A stretch of 64,000 nucleotides of DNA from Algoriphagus aquimarinus (lineage in GTDB: Bacteria; Bacteroidota; Bacteroidia; Cytophagales; Cyclobacteriaceae), in NCBI RefSeq assembly GCF_007997215.1, contig NZ_VORW01000003.1:62001-126000 (forward strand), read 5' to 3'. The translations under genes were made by a program, and so were the position numbers. The notes beneath the pieces are model-generated. The model had not been told where the DNA came from and searched no databases. It saw nothing but the letters and a program-made list of their open reading frames with translations. Every line of letters begins with the position of its first letter. Position 1 is the first letter of the stretch. This document shows positions 1 through 8,847 of the stretch, in pieces.

Positions 1-2197
1 GCCAAGCAGCATCTGCTAGGAAGGAATAGCTAAGTGAATCATTGCTTCGCAAATAGAGCAAATGCTGCTTAAAGTTCATTGCAGTACTCACCACAGAATC
101 CGTCTCGGCAATTCTCAAGGCATTCTGATCCAAAGAAAATTGATAGCCCGGAACGATAATTTTGGAATTGTAACTCACATCGCCCAAATACCGAGTCCAG
201 TCTGATTTCAATGAATCCTGAGTTGAATTTAACCGGAAAAACTCTTGTCGTACCCTGATTTTGGAACCCAACTGTACATTCCAATTAGCAGAATGTTGCG
301 TTCCATTTAGCACATTTTGCCTATTCCGCAGGTAAAAAAGATAATCAAAGCGATTGAGCACATCTTTTTCAAAGCCAATCCCGGCACGAAAAAACTGCTC
401 GGATGCAGAGCTTTGCAAAGCATCTTGACTTAATCCCCAATCCCGATCAAACTCAATGTATCTGAATCGATCAATGAAATTAAAGTTGGTGGAATTGTAC
501 TCGTATTCAGTCTGGCCCTTCATCGTGTAGCCCTTGAAAAGTGAGGACTCCCGACCTTCACTCTGCAGTCCAACCTTCATACCCAGCCCTTGGTTATCCA
601 GGTCATCTAATTCAGAAAAGAGGTTTTGATCCACCGAAGAAAGTGCCAATTCTGTATAGACTTTCTCATGTTCGTTCAACTTGACCCTTGTTCCCGCTGT
701 CACCATTCGCTTGCTATCAGGAAGCGGAAGCTGGGACAAAATGGAATAATCTCCCTGTGGCTGCCCATTTAATCTCGGAACATATTCGTAGACTGTCCCA
801 TTAGATAATTGGCTAGCCCGTCTATAATCTCCCAGTCCTGCACCAACTAGTGAAAATCCTAAGTCATAATGTGCCAATTCAGGATCATTGGAATATTCAT
901 AATAAACCAATGGATTTCCGAAACCGTCGAATTCTGAGACTCTAGCATATAAAATCCTATTCTTATCAAAGGCTACGCTATCGATACGCGGGATTCTAGC
1001 AAGTGCTGCACTATCTCCCACGGAAGCCATAAGTCCCAATTCCTGCTGTGAAAAATCAGTGAAAAGTGGGCGGTTCCTATTGTCTTTCTCTTGGTAATAA
1101 TTCAAATACACATCTACCTTCCCGTTGGTCTGTGTATGGTTTACTCCGATGATAGATCGGGAATAATTCCGCTCTGCATATTCAAAATCCACACGAACCC
1201 GGGAATACTGAGTGATCAGAACCTTAGGAGTAAAGGTGATTTCTGCCTGATTGTAATCAATCACATAATCTTCATTGAATCCGCGCTTGAGCTGCTTTCC
1301 ATCCAGAAATACCCGTTCTGAATTTGCCATGATGATTACAAAACGCTCATTATTTGGGCCGCTCACGCGATATGGACCCAGCACTCCTTCCAAAATCGGT
1401 AATTGAATTGAAGCGAATTTCCCTTTGGCAATGGAAGCAAAAGCCTGTGAACTGGCAGACCACTTGTCATCCATTTTATACTTAGAAGTAAACTGTAAGC
1501 CTTGCACATTTTTGTAATAGCGAAGAAATTCAGACTCTCTTTGCTGTAACACCACATCCCCTGCAGCCAAGCTAAAATCATCATTGTACAGTTCGATCAG
1601 CACATTATCAAAGTCTTGGATTTGCTGAGTATTTCCCTCTGGTTGAAAAGGCACATTTTGATCAGTGATGCTTGCGCGGATTTTCAGATTCTCAGCTATA
1701 TCTCCTTCCAGTTGAAGATTGAGTGCAGAGTTCACAAATACATTTTGCGTATTTCCGAAGGAAATCCCACGCGTGAGACTTCCGGATTTATAGAGATTCG
1801 TAGTAGGAAAGAGCTCCTCCCGAAAGTCAAAAGCTGGCAATTCGGACATTCTGTTATCCTTGAATTGGGCTGTGGAATCATAATCCGTCAACAAAGTTCT
1901 ATGCGCAATCGGCTGATCGAATCGAATTGAAAAAGTTCTATAGCAAAGCAAAAGTGAATCTGGCCTAGATTCATTTTCAAAAATTACTTGAAGTTTGTTT
2001 GTACTGAGCTCATACTTGAAATCATATGACTCTCCGTTTCTATCAGTAACTCTTATTGTCTCCCCAAGTATTGAAAGTGAATCAGCAATAGTGGGATTGA
2101 GAAACGCTCCTGACTCTACCCATCGACATTTCTCCTGAGCTTTTACCGAAGTGAAAAAGCCAAGCAGTAATACCCAGAAAAGTAGCCAAACTCGCAT
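1..2197 (-). CDS. large secreted beta-rich protein, N-terminal part (partial)
   Basis: Translating the minus strand from an ATG at 2197 gives an open frame of 732 codons without a stop to the left edge, so the C-terminus lies outside the window. Residues 1-20 form a signal peptide ending in SVKA before QEK. The rest is polar, rich in alternating short hydrophobic stretches, and lacks internal membrane helices, as expected for beta structure in the periplasm or outer membrane. A segment at about residues 290-345 (SERVFLDG, YVIDYNQAEITFTP, VDFEYAERNYSRS) resembles repeats seen in SprA-like and other large Bacteroidota surface proteins. That resemblance is from memory and weak. No enzyme motif was recognised. 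The gene starts 46 bases past the end of the histidine kinase gene and is read in the same direction, so it may follow it in one transcript. Confidence 0.8.
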   Translation of the reverse strand, partial: MRVWLLFWVLLLGFFTSVKAQEKCRWVESGAFLNPTIADSLSILGETIRVTDRNGESYDFKYELSTNKLQVIFENESRPDSLLLCYRTFSIRFDQPIAHRTLLTDYDSTAQFKDNRMSELPAFDFREELFPTTNLYKSGSLTRGISFGNTQNVFVNSALNLQLEGDIAENLKIRASITDQNVPFQPEGNTQQIQDFDNVLIELYNDDFSLAAGDVVLQQRESEFLRYYKNVQGLQFTSKYKMDDKWSASSQAFASIAKGKFASIQLPILEGVLGPYRVSGPNNERFVIIMANSERVFLDGKQLKRGFNEDYVIDYNQAEITFTPKVLITQYSRVRVDFEYAERNYSRSIIGVNHTQTNGKVDVYLNYYQEKDNRNRPLFTDFSQQELGLMASVGDSAALARIPRIDSVAFDKNRILYARVSEFDGFGNPLVYYEYSNDPELAHYDLGFSLVGAGLGDYRRASQLSNGTVYEYVPRLNGQPQGDYSILSQLPLPDSKRMVTAGTRVKLNEHEKVYTELALSSVDQNLFSELDDLDNQGLGMKVGLQSEGRESSLFKGYTMKGQTEYEYNSTNFNFIDRFRYIEFDRDWGLSQDALQSSASEQFFRAGIGFEKDVLNRFDYLFYLRNRQNVLNGTQHSANWNVQLGSKIRVRQEFFRLNSTQDSLKSDWTRYLGDVSYNSKIIVPGYQFSLDQNALRIAETDSVVSTAMNFKQHLLYLRSNDSLSYSFLADAAW

Positions 2198-2243
2198 GCT
2201 CACTCCAAAATTCCTTTTGATTTGAAGGTAGTAAAAAGATGAA

Positions 2244-5200
2244 TTAACCCATCAATGGAAAGGTGAGATAGAACGTAGTTCCTTTACCAAGCTCTGTTTC
2301 AAACCAGATTTTACCCCCAGCAGTCTCCACTCCACTCTTTGCGATAGCCAATCCCAAACCAGATCCCGTGGACTTGGTAGAGAAATTAGGAATGAAAATC
2401 TTATCCTTCAGGTCATCTGAAATACCCTTTCCATTGTCCGTAATTTCAAGGAAAACGGCCTGCTCAGTCATCCAAAGCCAAATTCGAATCACTGGTTTCA
2501 CGCCAGGTTCCACAGACTGAATCCCATTAATCACCAAATTTGAAATTACTCTTCCGAAAAGCTTATCATCACCCATAATAGGGATATGCTGTGTAAATGA
2601 ATCATCCTGAAAAATCAACTCCACTTGCTGATCACCACTGAACAGCTCTAAGACCTGATTCAGTACCGATTTGAAATTCATCAACTCATTATTCGGCAGA
2701 GGCATTTTTGCGAATGTCGAAAAAGATGAAGCTATTCCACTAAGTGCATCCACTTGGTGAATCAACGTTTCCAGCGACCTTTTTAACTTTTCAGCGTCAT
2801 CTAATCTCCCCGCATCTTGAAGACGGATCAAGTGCTGAAGCGTGAGTTTCATCGGTGTCAACGGATTTTTGATCTCATGAGCAACCTGCTTTGCCATCTC
2901 TCTCCACGCAGATTCTTTCTCTGTGGAAGCTAGGACTTTCTTAGAGTTTTCGAGTTTGAAAAGCATGTTGTTATACTCATTCACAAGCAAGCCAATTTCA
3001 TCTTTGGATCCCCAATACATGGGCTCATTATTCTCCAAATTGGTAGCTTTTAGCTTTTGCGTAAGCAACTTAAAAGGGAAAGTAAGATTGGTAGAGACAA
3101 AGTAAGAAACGAATAAGAACAGGATGAAAATCACCACAAAAGCATTAAAAATACTGCTGAGCACGTCTGCGATCAATGTATTCAACTCCGTTTCAGACTC
3201 GAAAAATGGTACAGCCAAAATCCCCAGATTCTCTTGACTCGCAGTAGCAGGAATGGATAAATAAACGGCCTTGTACCTCAATTTCCCTATTTGCTCTTCA
3301 GCCAAATATTGACTTTGCCCCATCTCTTCAATCTCAGCAATCGCTTTGGGATTGATCAGTGGTGCCAGGATTTTCTTGTCAAAAATATTCGGACGATTAG
3401 TGGACTCCAGCTTACCATCTAAATTGTAAAGATGAATATCACTGGCCGTGGTATTTGCCAGCTCATTGACTTCTTCATTTAGTTCATCGCTATCCACATC
3501 AGCAGGTTTTTGGTTATTCAGAAAGCTTCCCAAATTCCCCCTGATCAGAGCTGCTTTTTGGATATACTGACGATCTAAATCCTCACGATAGCTATTTACC
3601 AATAGCCCAATGGTGATGATACTGATGATAATAATCGGGAAAAAGAAGGCAAAATTGAGGTAAAGTTGAAGTTTAGTAGAATAGTTAAATTCAAAATTCC
3701 TCACTCCTGTAAATAAAGTATTGATCAAAATGGTCAAAAAAGTCATGATCACGAAAAGCACAAAAAACAGCGAAATATTCCCAAAGAAGTGTGAAAGAGG
3801 GACATTCCTGGAGGAAATAACAATCAACTCTTCACCATTTTTGATTCCAAAATGATGATATCCATTTTGATGAACGCCCTCTACTAATAATGCCTTTCTA
3901 GACAAAACTCGCTCAAACCCTTTACTCAGGAAATTAAATGACCCCGAGTTTCTTATAAATTCCCCTTCCTTAAAAATGGCATAATCATACAATACAGGAT
4001 CTAGTTTGTCATTGTATTTCTTATCCAACAACAACTTAGGGTAGACACTTGTTGGCTGCACACGTAACTGTCTAAGTTCAAGAAAGACCGTTCCAAGGGA
4101 TGAGCCGTCTTTGCTCATTGGTACAAAAGCAATAAAGCGATTACCTGAATTGGATTCATTCCCTCGGATGAAATATAGATCCTTTACACTAGTAGCATAG
4201 TCGCTTTTGATAAATTCCAATTGCATTTCCTTAAGACTCTCATCAGAACCTGCTCCTTGTATTTGCTGCCCTGCCGTATTGAAAATTCGAAGTTGAACTT
4301 CAAACTGATCAAAGTAATTATCCAGGTAAATCCGTCTTATTTTGGTTGCTATAGGTTCTTTGGAGAAAAGAGGGTCGGCTATTCTGTTTTGAATAAATAA
4401 GTCATTCTTGATTCGCGTGAAAATTTCCCCTAGGAAAAACTCCGTCATCACATCATTTTCGATGAGGTTTTGATTTGCGAATCGAGTTTTAGATTGTATT
4501 AATTCACCTTTCTCTGTCTGGAAAATGCTTATTCCGGCAATAGTCGCTGTCACGAGGCAAGCAAAGAAGAAGGTTAGAAAAGTATCTAATCCGAGTTTAA
4601 AGGCATTTTTGAATAACTCAAGTCGAATGATAATGACTAAAAATGAAAGATGAATCAACCAAATGACTCCTGCCCAAATTGTAAAAAAGAATAATAACCC
4701 TGCGACAGGAAGACCGATTATAGCTAGCCATTTGTAGTATTCTCGTTTGCGCTGGTTGATCTCTAAAAGCAAACTAAAGAGTGTCAATGAAAGTAAAACG
4801 TAAATAGCGCCCCACAGAAAAAGCATGAAAAAACTAATCCCTTTGAATAGATCGAATTGAGGAATGGAACTGATATCTAATGCCCATTGTGAATTAATGA
4901 TCAAATCCCGAGGTAAAGACCACACCATGTACAGACAAACAGAGCTCACAGATAGGGAGAAAAAGAAAAATACTAGAAACTCATTTTTGGATTTGAGAAC
5001 TTTTATCTTTTCATGCATCATCCTCGATGCAAGCTGATAGATCACCATAGCTAAGATCAAAACGGCACAAAGCGTATTGATCAGCAGATCACCAAGACTG
5101 GGATTGAACCAAGATGAAGCATAATTCGCTACGTCGAATAGTGCCAAATTGAGGTAGTTCCCCGGAAAATCTAGTAATAGCATCATCATCCTAAATGCTC

Positions 5201-5948
5201 CAAGCACAAAAATCGCGTACCCGATAGACTCCCATCTTCTTCCGGATTTCCATTTGCTCAGTACGAAATCAGAGCTTAAAAGAAAATAAAGTAGGAAAAC
5301 AGAGGTGAAAAAAATCAAGATTGCTGGATTAACAACCCTTCCCGCCGGGCTGTAACCGAACAAGAAATTGATTCCAAAAAGAGGTATACCAGCAGGATTC
5401 TTAACTATGGATGTGGCATCTTCAGGGTTAGTGAAAAGCTCGAATCGATCATTGCCAAAGATGTCTGGATTCGCTCCAGTAATCAGGTAGTTGTTTTCAA
5501 TATTCCCTGGCCAAATCAAACGTAGCACATGAAGCATAACATATTCAGCGCCATTTCTTTTGACTTTCCGAGTCTTAAGCAACAACGTGCCATAAGGATC
5601 CTCAAGAAGTTGATATTCCTTGGTTAGGTCTACTTGAGAGAAATCCAGTGTGAGCGTAAAGTCTGACCAATACAAAAGGTCTTTTTCTGGACTTAGAATA
5701 AAAAAGGGATGCCGATGGATAGGTATACTAATTTGACCAAAACTTAAGCTGTCATCAGGCCTGATATCCATGAGAATCTGAATGAAATCTTCATCAAATT
5801 CTTTATCAACAGCTTGAACCCGATCCTGCAGCGCTTGCAAATAGGTATCCTGTTCATTTTTCTGGAAGAAAAAGAAATTAAGGATCAATACGGCAAGAAG
5901 AGAGAAAATACTGATCAAGATGATCAGACGGCGGGAATCATGCTTCAT
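2244..5948 (-). CDS. NtrY-like membrane sensor histidine kinase, very large
   Basis: This 1234-residue sensor kinase has an N-terminal membrane anchor (about residues 8-28), a first extracytoplasmic region, a block of several hydrophobic helices between about 205 and 480, a second sensor region, and a last membrane segment near 925-945. A HAMP linker follows (about 945-995), then the dimerisation/phosphoacceptor box HEIKNPLTPMK (His near 1026), an N box (NLVINGIQSV, near 1140), a G1 box (DNGKGI, near 1173) and a G2 box (GSGLGLAIAK, near 1199), ending the protein. The HEIKNPLTPM form is typical of NtrY-type kinases. All catalytic boxes look intact. Most kinases of this class are 600-800 residues, so the sensor half is unusually long. 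No response regulator lies beside it. The signal is not evident. The start is an ATG just downstream of a terminator that separates it from the sco genes. Confidence 0.92.
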   Translation of the reverse strand: MKHDSRRLIILISIFSLLAVLILNFFFFQKNEQDTYLQALQDRVQAVDKEFDEDFIQILMDIRPDDSLSFGQISIPIHRHPFFILSPEKDLLYWSDFTLTLDFSQVDLTKEYQLLEDPYGTLLLKTRKVKRNGAEYVMLHVLRLIWPGNIENNYLITGANPDIFGNDRFELFTNPEDATSIVKNPAGIPLFGINFLFGYSPAGRVVNPAILIFFTSVFLLYFLLSSDFVLSKWKSGRRWESIGYAIFVLGAFRMMMLLLDFPGNYLNLALFDVANYASSWFNPSLGDLLINTLCAVLILAMVIYQLASRMMHEKIKVLKSKNEFLVFFFFSLSVSSVCLYMVWSLPRDLIINSQWALDISSIPQFDLFKGISFFMLFLWGAIYVLLSLTLFSLLLEINQRKREYYKWLAIIGLPVAGLLFFFTIWAGVIWLIHLSFLVIIIRLELFKNAFKLGLDTFLTFFFACLVTATIAGISIFQTEKGELIQSKTRFANQNLIENDVMTEFFLGEIFTRIKNDLFIQNRIADPLFSKEPIATKIRRIYLDNYFDQFEVQLRIFNTAGQQIQGAGSDESLKEMQLEFIKSDYATSVKDLYFIRGNESNSGNRFIAFVPMSKDGSSLGTVFLELRQLRVQPTSVYPKLLLDKKYNDKLDPVLYDYAIFKEGEFIRNSGSFNFLSKGFERVLSRKALLVEGVHQNGYHHFGIKNGEELIVISSRNVPLSHFFGNISLFFVLFVIMTFLTILINTLFTGVRNFEFNYSTKLQLYLNFAFFFPIIIISIITIGLLVNSYREDLDRQYIQKAALIRGNLGSFLNNQKPADVDSDELNEEVNELANTTASDIHLYNLDGKLESTNRPNIFDKKILAPLINPKAIAEIEEMGQSQYLAEEQIGKLRYKAVYLSIPATASQENLGILAVPFFESETELNTLIADVLSSIFNAFVVIFILFLFVSYFVSTNLTFPFKLLTQKLKATNLENNEPMYWGSKDEIGLLVNEYNNMLFKLENSKKVLASTEKESAWREMAKQVAHEIKNPLTPMKLTLQHLIRLQDAGRLDDAEKLKRSLETLIHQVDALSGIASSFSTFAKMPLPNNELMNFKSVLNQVLELFSGDQQVELIFQDDSFTQHIPIMGDDKLFGRVISNLVINGIQSVEPGVKPVIRIWLWMTEQAVFLEITDNGKGISDDLKDKIFIPNFSTKSTGSGLGLAIAKSGVETAGGKIWFETELGKGTTFYLTFPLMG

Positions 5949-5960
5949 TTAGATGTAAAA

Positions 5961-5993
5961 TAAAAAAAGCAAAGTCCTTGATCAAACTTTGCT
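5961..5993 (-). terminator. terminator of the sco/DUF420 transcript
   Basis: An AGCAAAGT/ACTTTGCT stem with a 10-nt loop is followed on the minus strand by a run of seven T. It lies just after the small CxxC membrane protein gene and before the kinase start. Confidence 0.75.
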
Positions 5994-6004
5994 CCTTTAT
6001 TCAT

Positions 6005-6256
6005 TTAATGTACGGCTAATTTCGCCTTCCTTTTTTTAGCATTTCTATACCAGAAAAAGCCTAGAACCATCGCTATAAGGTATGGCATCACAAAAAGGTA
6101 CATAATCCCAAGGTTCAAGCCTGCTCCAATGCTGGTATCTCCGTTGCTTACATTATTTTCTACAGATGCTCTACACATGGCACACTGAGCAAAACTTGCA
6201 GTTTGAAACAGAAAAGCGAAGAACGGAAAGAATCCTATTTTGAGTGCTTTTTTCAT
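6005..6256 (-). CDS. small CxxC membrane protein
   Basis: An 83-residue protein with a signal peptide (about residues 1-23), a CAMC motif directly after the predicted cleavage site (residues 25-28) and one transmembrane helix (about 48-70) followed by a very basic tail. I chose the ATG at 6256 because it gives a proper signal peptide and has a TAAA element just upstream; the frame stays open further upstream to 6364, but that extension is Cys-rich and hydrophilic and does not look like a leader. It is the last gene of the oxidase-assembly group after the SCO and DUF420 genes. A CxxC next to a copper chaperone suggests a role in metal or thiol handling, which is inference. I know it only as a conserved Bacteroidota small protein without function. 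Confidence 0.7.
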   Translation of the reverse strand: MKKALKIGFFPFFAFLFQTASFAQCAMCRASVENNVSNGDTSIGAGLNLGIMYLFVMPYLIAMVLGFFWYRNAKKRKAKLAVH

Positions 6257-6406
6257 GTGTTTAAAATTTGATTTCATTTGGCAACATAGCCTGTTACGAA
6301 CTTGATTTGGAATAATCTCACATTGCAAGTAATCATCACACTGTTTGCATTCTTTGACATACAAGATTTCATATTATTTCCTACGATTTAAAAAGAAAGT
6401 AGGTTT

Positions 6407-6961
6407 TCAATGAACATAATAAGGACTGATCATCAAGTAAACTATGACACCAGTGACTGTAACATAAAGCCAGATCGGGAATGCAAATTTAACAACTTTT
6501 CTATGCTTCACACGCTGATCTGTGTATCCATAATAGTAAGCAAAGAGGATAGGGAAAAGCGCCACTGCTGCCAACACTATATGGGTGAGCAATAAGAAAT
6601 AATAAAGGCTACGAACCATGCCTTCTCCACCAAAGGATGTGCTCTCAGCAGCCGCATGATAAATCACGTAGGAAACCAGAAATATCGCTCCCAAGACAAA
6701 TGCTACTGTCATTGAAGCACGATGAAATGGAACATTTCCTTTTTTGATAAACAAGAATCCTGCGATCAATGCTACTGTAGCAGCGGAATTCATCACTGCA
6801 TTCAGATGAGGGAGAAAATAAACCCACTCCACACCCAGATTAAGTTTAGCTGGCATAAATATAAGCACTGCCACCGCTACCGGGATAATAACTGAAATGG
6901 CAATAATCCAGCCTTTCACTTTCCCTTCATTTTCCAACAAATTATTGTTCTTCGCTCGCAT
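6407..6961 (-). CDS. DUF420 family membrane protein
   Basis: A 184-residue protein with five predicted transmembrane helices, matching the DUF420/YozB family in length and in its conserved histidines (FLPHLNAV near 52, PFHRASM near 80, YVIYHAAAES near 102, LLLTHIVLA near 127, HRKVVKFAFPIWLYV near 153). Members occur beside SCO proteins and cytochrome oxidases in Bacteroidota and Bacillota and are thought to help oxidase assembly; the biochemical role is unknown. The gene overlaps the end of the SCO gene by 20 bases, so translation is probably coupled. The ATG at 6961 is the natural start. Confidence 0.9.
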   Translation of the reverse strand: MRAKNNNLLENEGKVKGWIIAISVIIPVAVAVLIFMPAKLNLGVEWVYFLPHLNAVMNSAATVALIAGFLFIKKGNVPFHRASMTVAFVLGAIFLVSYVIYHAAAESTSFGGEGMVRSLYYFLLLTHIVLAAVALFPILFAYYYGYTDQRVKHRKVVKFAFPIWLYVTVTGVIVYLMISPYYVH

Positions 6962-7616
6962 GTAATAGTACTTTAGTCTCCAACATCAATAAATCAACAT
7001 CCTCACGAGATGTCCCGCTGTAATACCCCCTGATTCGTCCTATATCATCAACTAACACAAACTTATCACTGTGGACAAAATCATCCGGAACACCCAAACC
7101 ATCCACACTAGGGATAATAAAGCCGCATTTGGCTAGATCATAAGTCTCTTGTACTCCACCTGTCAGAAAATTCCACTTACCAGCTTCCGCATGATGCTTT
7201 TCAGCATATTCTTTTAGAATTTCGGGGGTATCATAGGTTGGGTCTATGCTTATAGACATGATTTGTACTTGATCATAATCTCTGAACATATCATTTACCC
7301 GCTCCATTTCAGAAGACATTTTTGGGCAGATGCTGGGACAGGAAGTAAAGAAAAAGTCAACAATAGTGATCTTTCCCTCCATGTCTGTTCTCCCCACTAT
7401 TTCTCCATCCTGATTGGTGAAAGCAAACTCAGGGATATAATGCTGAGTAGTATCAGCGATTGGACATTCTCTAAATGGATTGTCTACCCCTTTCTCAAAA
7501 AAGATAGGTATGTCGTAATTATTGGTTCCAAAGCCTTTAAGAAACAGGAAAATCAAAATGGGCACCAAAAGGATACATACCAATACAAACCCTTGTAATA
7601 TTCTTATACTTCTCAT
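6942..7616 (-). CDS. SCO1/SenC family copper chaperone
   Basis: This 224-residue membrane-anchored thioredoxin-fold protein should deliver copper to the CuA site of cytochrome oxidase subunit II on the outer face of the inner membrane. Residues 8-28 form a signal anchor. The copper motif CPSIC (Cys93, Cys97) follows the strand VDFFFTS, and the third ligand is His182 in DDFVHSDKF. Length and motif order fit the family. The gene sits at the 3' side of the oxidase operon, just after a terminator-like hairpin, and overlaps the DUF420 gene. The neighbouring CuA subunit gives it an obvious client. Confidence 0.93.
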   Translation of the reverse strand: MRSIRILQGFVLVCILLVPILIFLFLKGFGTNNYDIPIFFEKGVDNPFRECPIADTTQHYIPEFAFTNQDGEIVGRTDMEGKITIVDFFFTSCPSICPKMSSEMERVNDMFRDYDQVQIMSISIDPTYDTPEILKEYAEKHHAEAGKWNFLTGGVQETYDLAKCGFIIPSVDGLGVPDDFVHSDKFVLVDDIGRIRGYYSGTSREDVDLLMLETKVLLHASEEQ

Positions 7617-7630
7617 AATATTTGGCTAAC

Positions 7631-7670
7631 AAAAAAGAAGGTCAAAGTGTCCCACTTCAACCTTCTTTTT
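7631..7670 (-). terminator. terminator-like hairpin between subunit IV and SCO genes
   Basis: An AAAAAGAAGGT/ACCTTCTTTTT stem with additional inner pairing (AAGTG/CACTT) is followed on the minus strand by a T run. It lies in the 76-base gap after the subunit IV gene. The SCO gene starts only 14 bases further on, with no recognisable promoter between, so partial readthrough is likely. Confidence 0.65.
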
Positions 7671-7692
7671 AATACATCTATAGAAATTCTGA

Positions 7693-8025
7693 TTAAAACC
7701 AGCGCAGGGAAAATATATCTGAGCCTTCTTTGATAAGAACAATAATTAGCCAGAATAAAAATACGATAGGAACAAGAATGGAATAGATCATAGGTTTCAC
7801 CTCGTCACCAAGGTGCATGAATTCCATCATGATGTATTTAGCTTTCCATATAGTCAAAGCCATAAACAAGACATAAAGGATAATTCCTCTAGGCATTGTG
7901 AAAGCCATCACAAATTCTGCAGTCGTAATAGCAAGCAAAATCAAGGCTGTTTTCCAGATTTTCTTAATCTTATCATCGTTCCTTGGAACAACGTTAAGAG
8001 TTGATTTATTTTCTTGAATATCCAT
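7693..8025 (-). CDS. cytochrome c oxidase subunit IV (prokaryotic type)
   Basis: A 110-residue protein with three predicted membrane helices (about 24-42, 46-62 and 76-97) and a charged N-terminus. Size, helix number and position directly after the subunit III genes fit the prokaryotic COX4 family, a small non-catalytic subunit of heme-copper oxidases. A MMEFMHLGDEVK stretch between helices two and three resembles the family's conserved loop. It is the last gene before a terminator-like hairpin and is 18 bases from the preceding subunit III gene. Confidence 0.85.
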   Translation of the reverse strand: MDIQENKSTLNVVPRNDDKIKKIWKTALILLAITTAEFVMAFTMPRGIILYVLFMALTIWKAKYIMMEFMHLGDEVKPMIYSILVPIVFLFWLIIVLIKEGSDIFSLRWF

Positions 8026-8043
8026 AATTCTAATAGTTATAGC

Positions 8044-8820
8044 TTAGATCAGGTAGAATAAAGTAAATACAAAGACCCATACTAGGTCAACAAAGTGCCA
8101 GTATAAACCGACTTTCTCAACCATTTCGTAGTGACCTCTTCGATCATAAACTCCTACTGCTGCTTGATAAAACACCATGAAAAGAAGAACAACTCCGATT
8201 GTAACGTGGAAACCATGGAATCCAGTGATGAAGAAGAAAAGGTTTGCAAAAGATGCTGGACCATATTCATTGACTAGCAAATTAGCTCCAAATACTGTTT
8301 CAGTCACATTCTGACTAATGCCATTGATATAGTTCAAAACAGCACCTGCTTCTGAGCCATGGATGAAGTGATTCCACTCCCATGCCTGACAACTCAAGAA
8401 AGTAATACCTCCAAGAAGCGTCCAAAGCATCCATTTGACGACATCATTTCTGTCATTTCTATGCCCAGCCTCTACAGCCAATACCATCGTAACAGAACTT
8501 GCAATCAAGATGAAGGTCATCAAACCAACAAATACAAGTGGTGCATGAACTCCATGCACGAAAGGAATAGCATCAAATACCAATTCAGGAATTGGCCAGT
8601 ATTCATTGGAACCTACAAACTCCTTGGCAGGTCCAGCATAAGCCGGGTAACTGACACGAATTGAAAGGTAAGTAATCAAAAAAGCGGCAAAAGTAAAGAT
8701 ATCCGAAAGAAGGAAAAACCACATCATGAGTTTTCCATAACTGGCTTTGAGTGGTTCGTTACCACCTCCCCAGACGCCTCTTTTCGAGCTTACTCCTATA
8801 GCAGTAGAATGCGCAGACAT
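8044..8820 (-). CDS. ctaE: cytochrome c oxidase subunit III
   Basis: A 258-residue membrane protein of the heme-copper oxidase subunit III family, with at least five helices. Family landmarks are the HxxxW-type segment FHGFHVTIGVVLL near 200-212 and the C-terminal YWHFVDLVWVFVFTLFYL signature, which closes the protein as in canonical CoxC/CtaE. The conserved membrane acid and QAWEW segment (near 145) are present. It follows a second subunit-III-like gene by 27 bases. This copy is the longer of the two and carries the canonical C-terminus, so I take it as the main subunit III. Confidence 0.92.
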   Translation of the reverse strand: MSAHSTAIGVSSKRGVWGGGNEPLKASYGKLMMWFFLLSDIFTFAAFLITYLSIRVSYPAYAGPAKEFVGSNEYWPIPELVFDAIPFVHGVHAPLVFVGLMTFILIASSVTMVLAVEAGHRNDRNDVVKWMLWTLLGGITFLSCQAWEWNHFIHGSEAGAVLNYINGISQNVTETVFGANLLVNEYGPASFANLFFFITGFHGFHVTIGVVLLFMVFYQAAVGVYDRRGHYEMVEKVGLYWHFVDLVWVFVFTLFYLI

Positions 8821-8847
8821 AAGATATTGATTTGTACTTGGTTTATT

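Noticed and set aside
69..1930. Short frames on both strands near the left edge
   Set aside because: All are shadows of the continuous minus-strand frame starting at 2197 that runs off the left edge.
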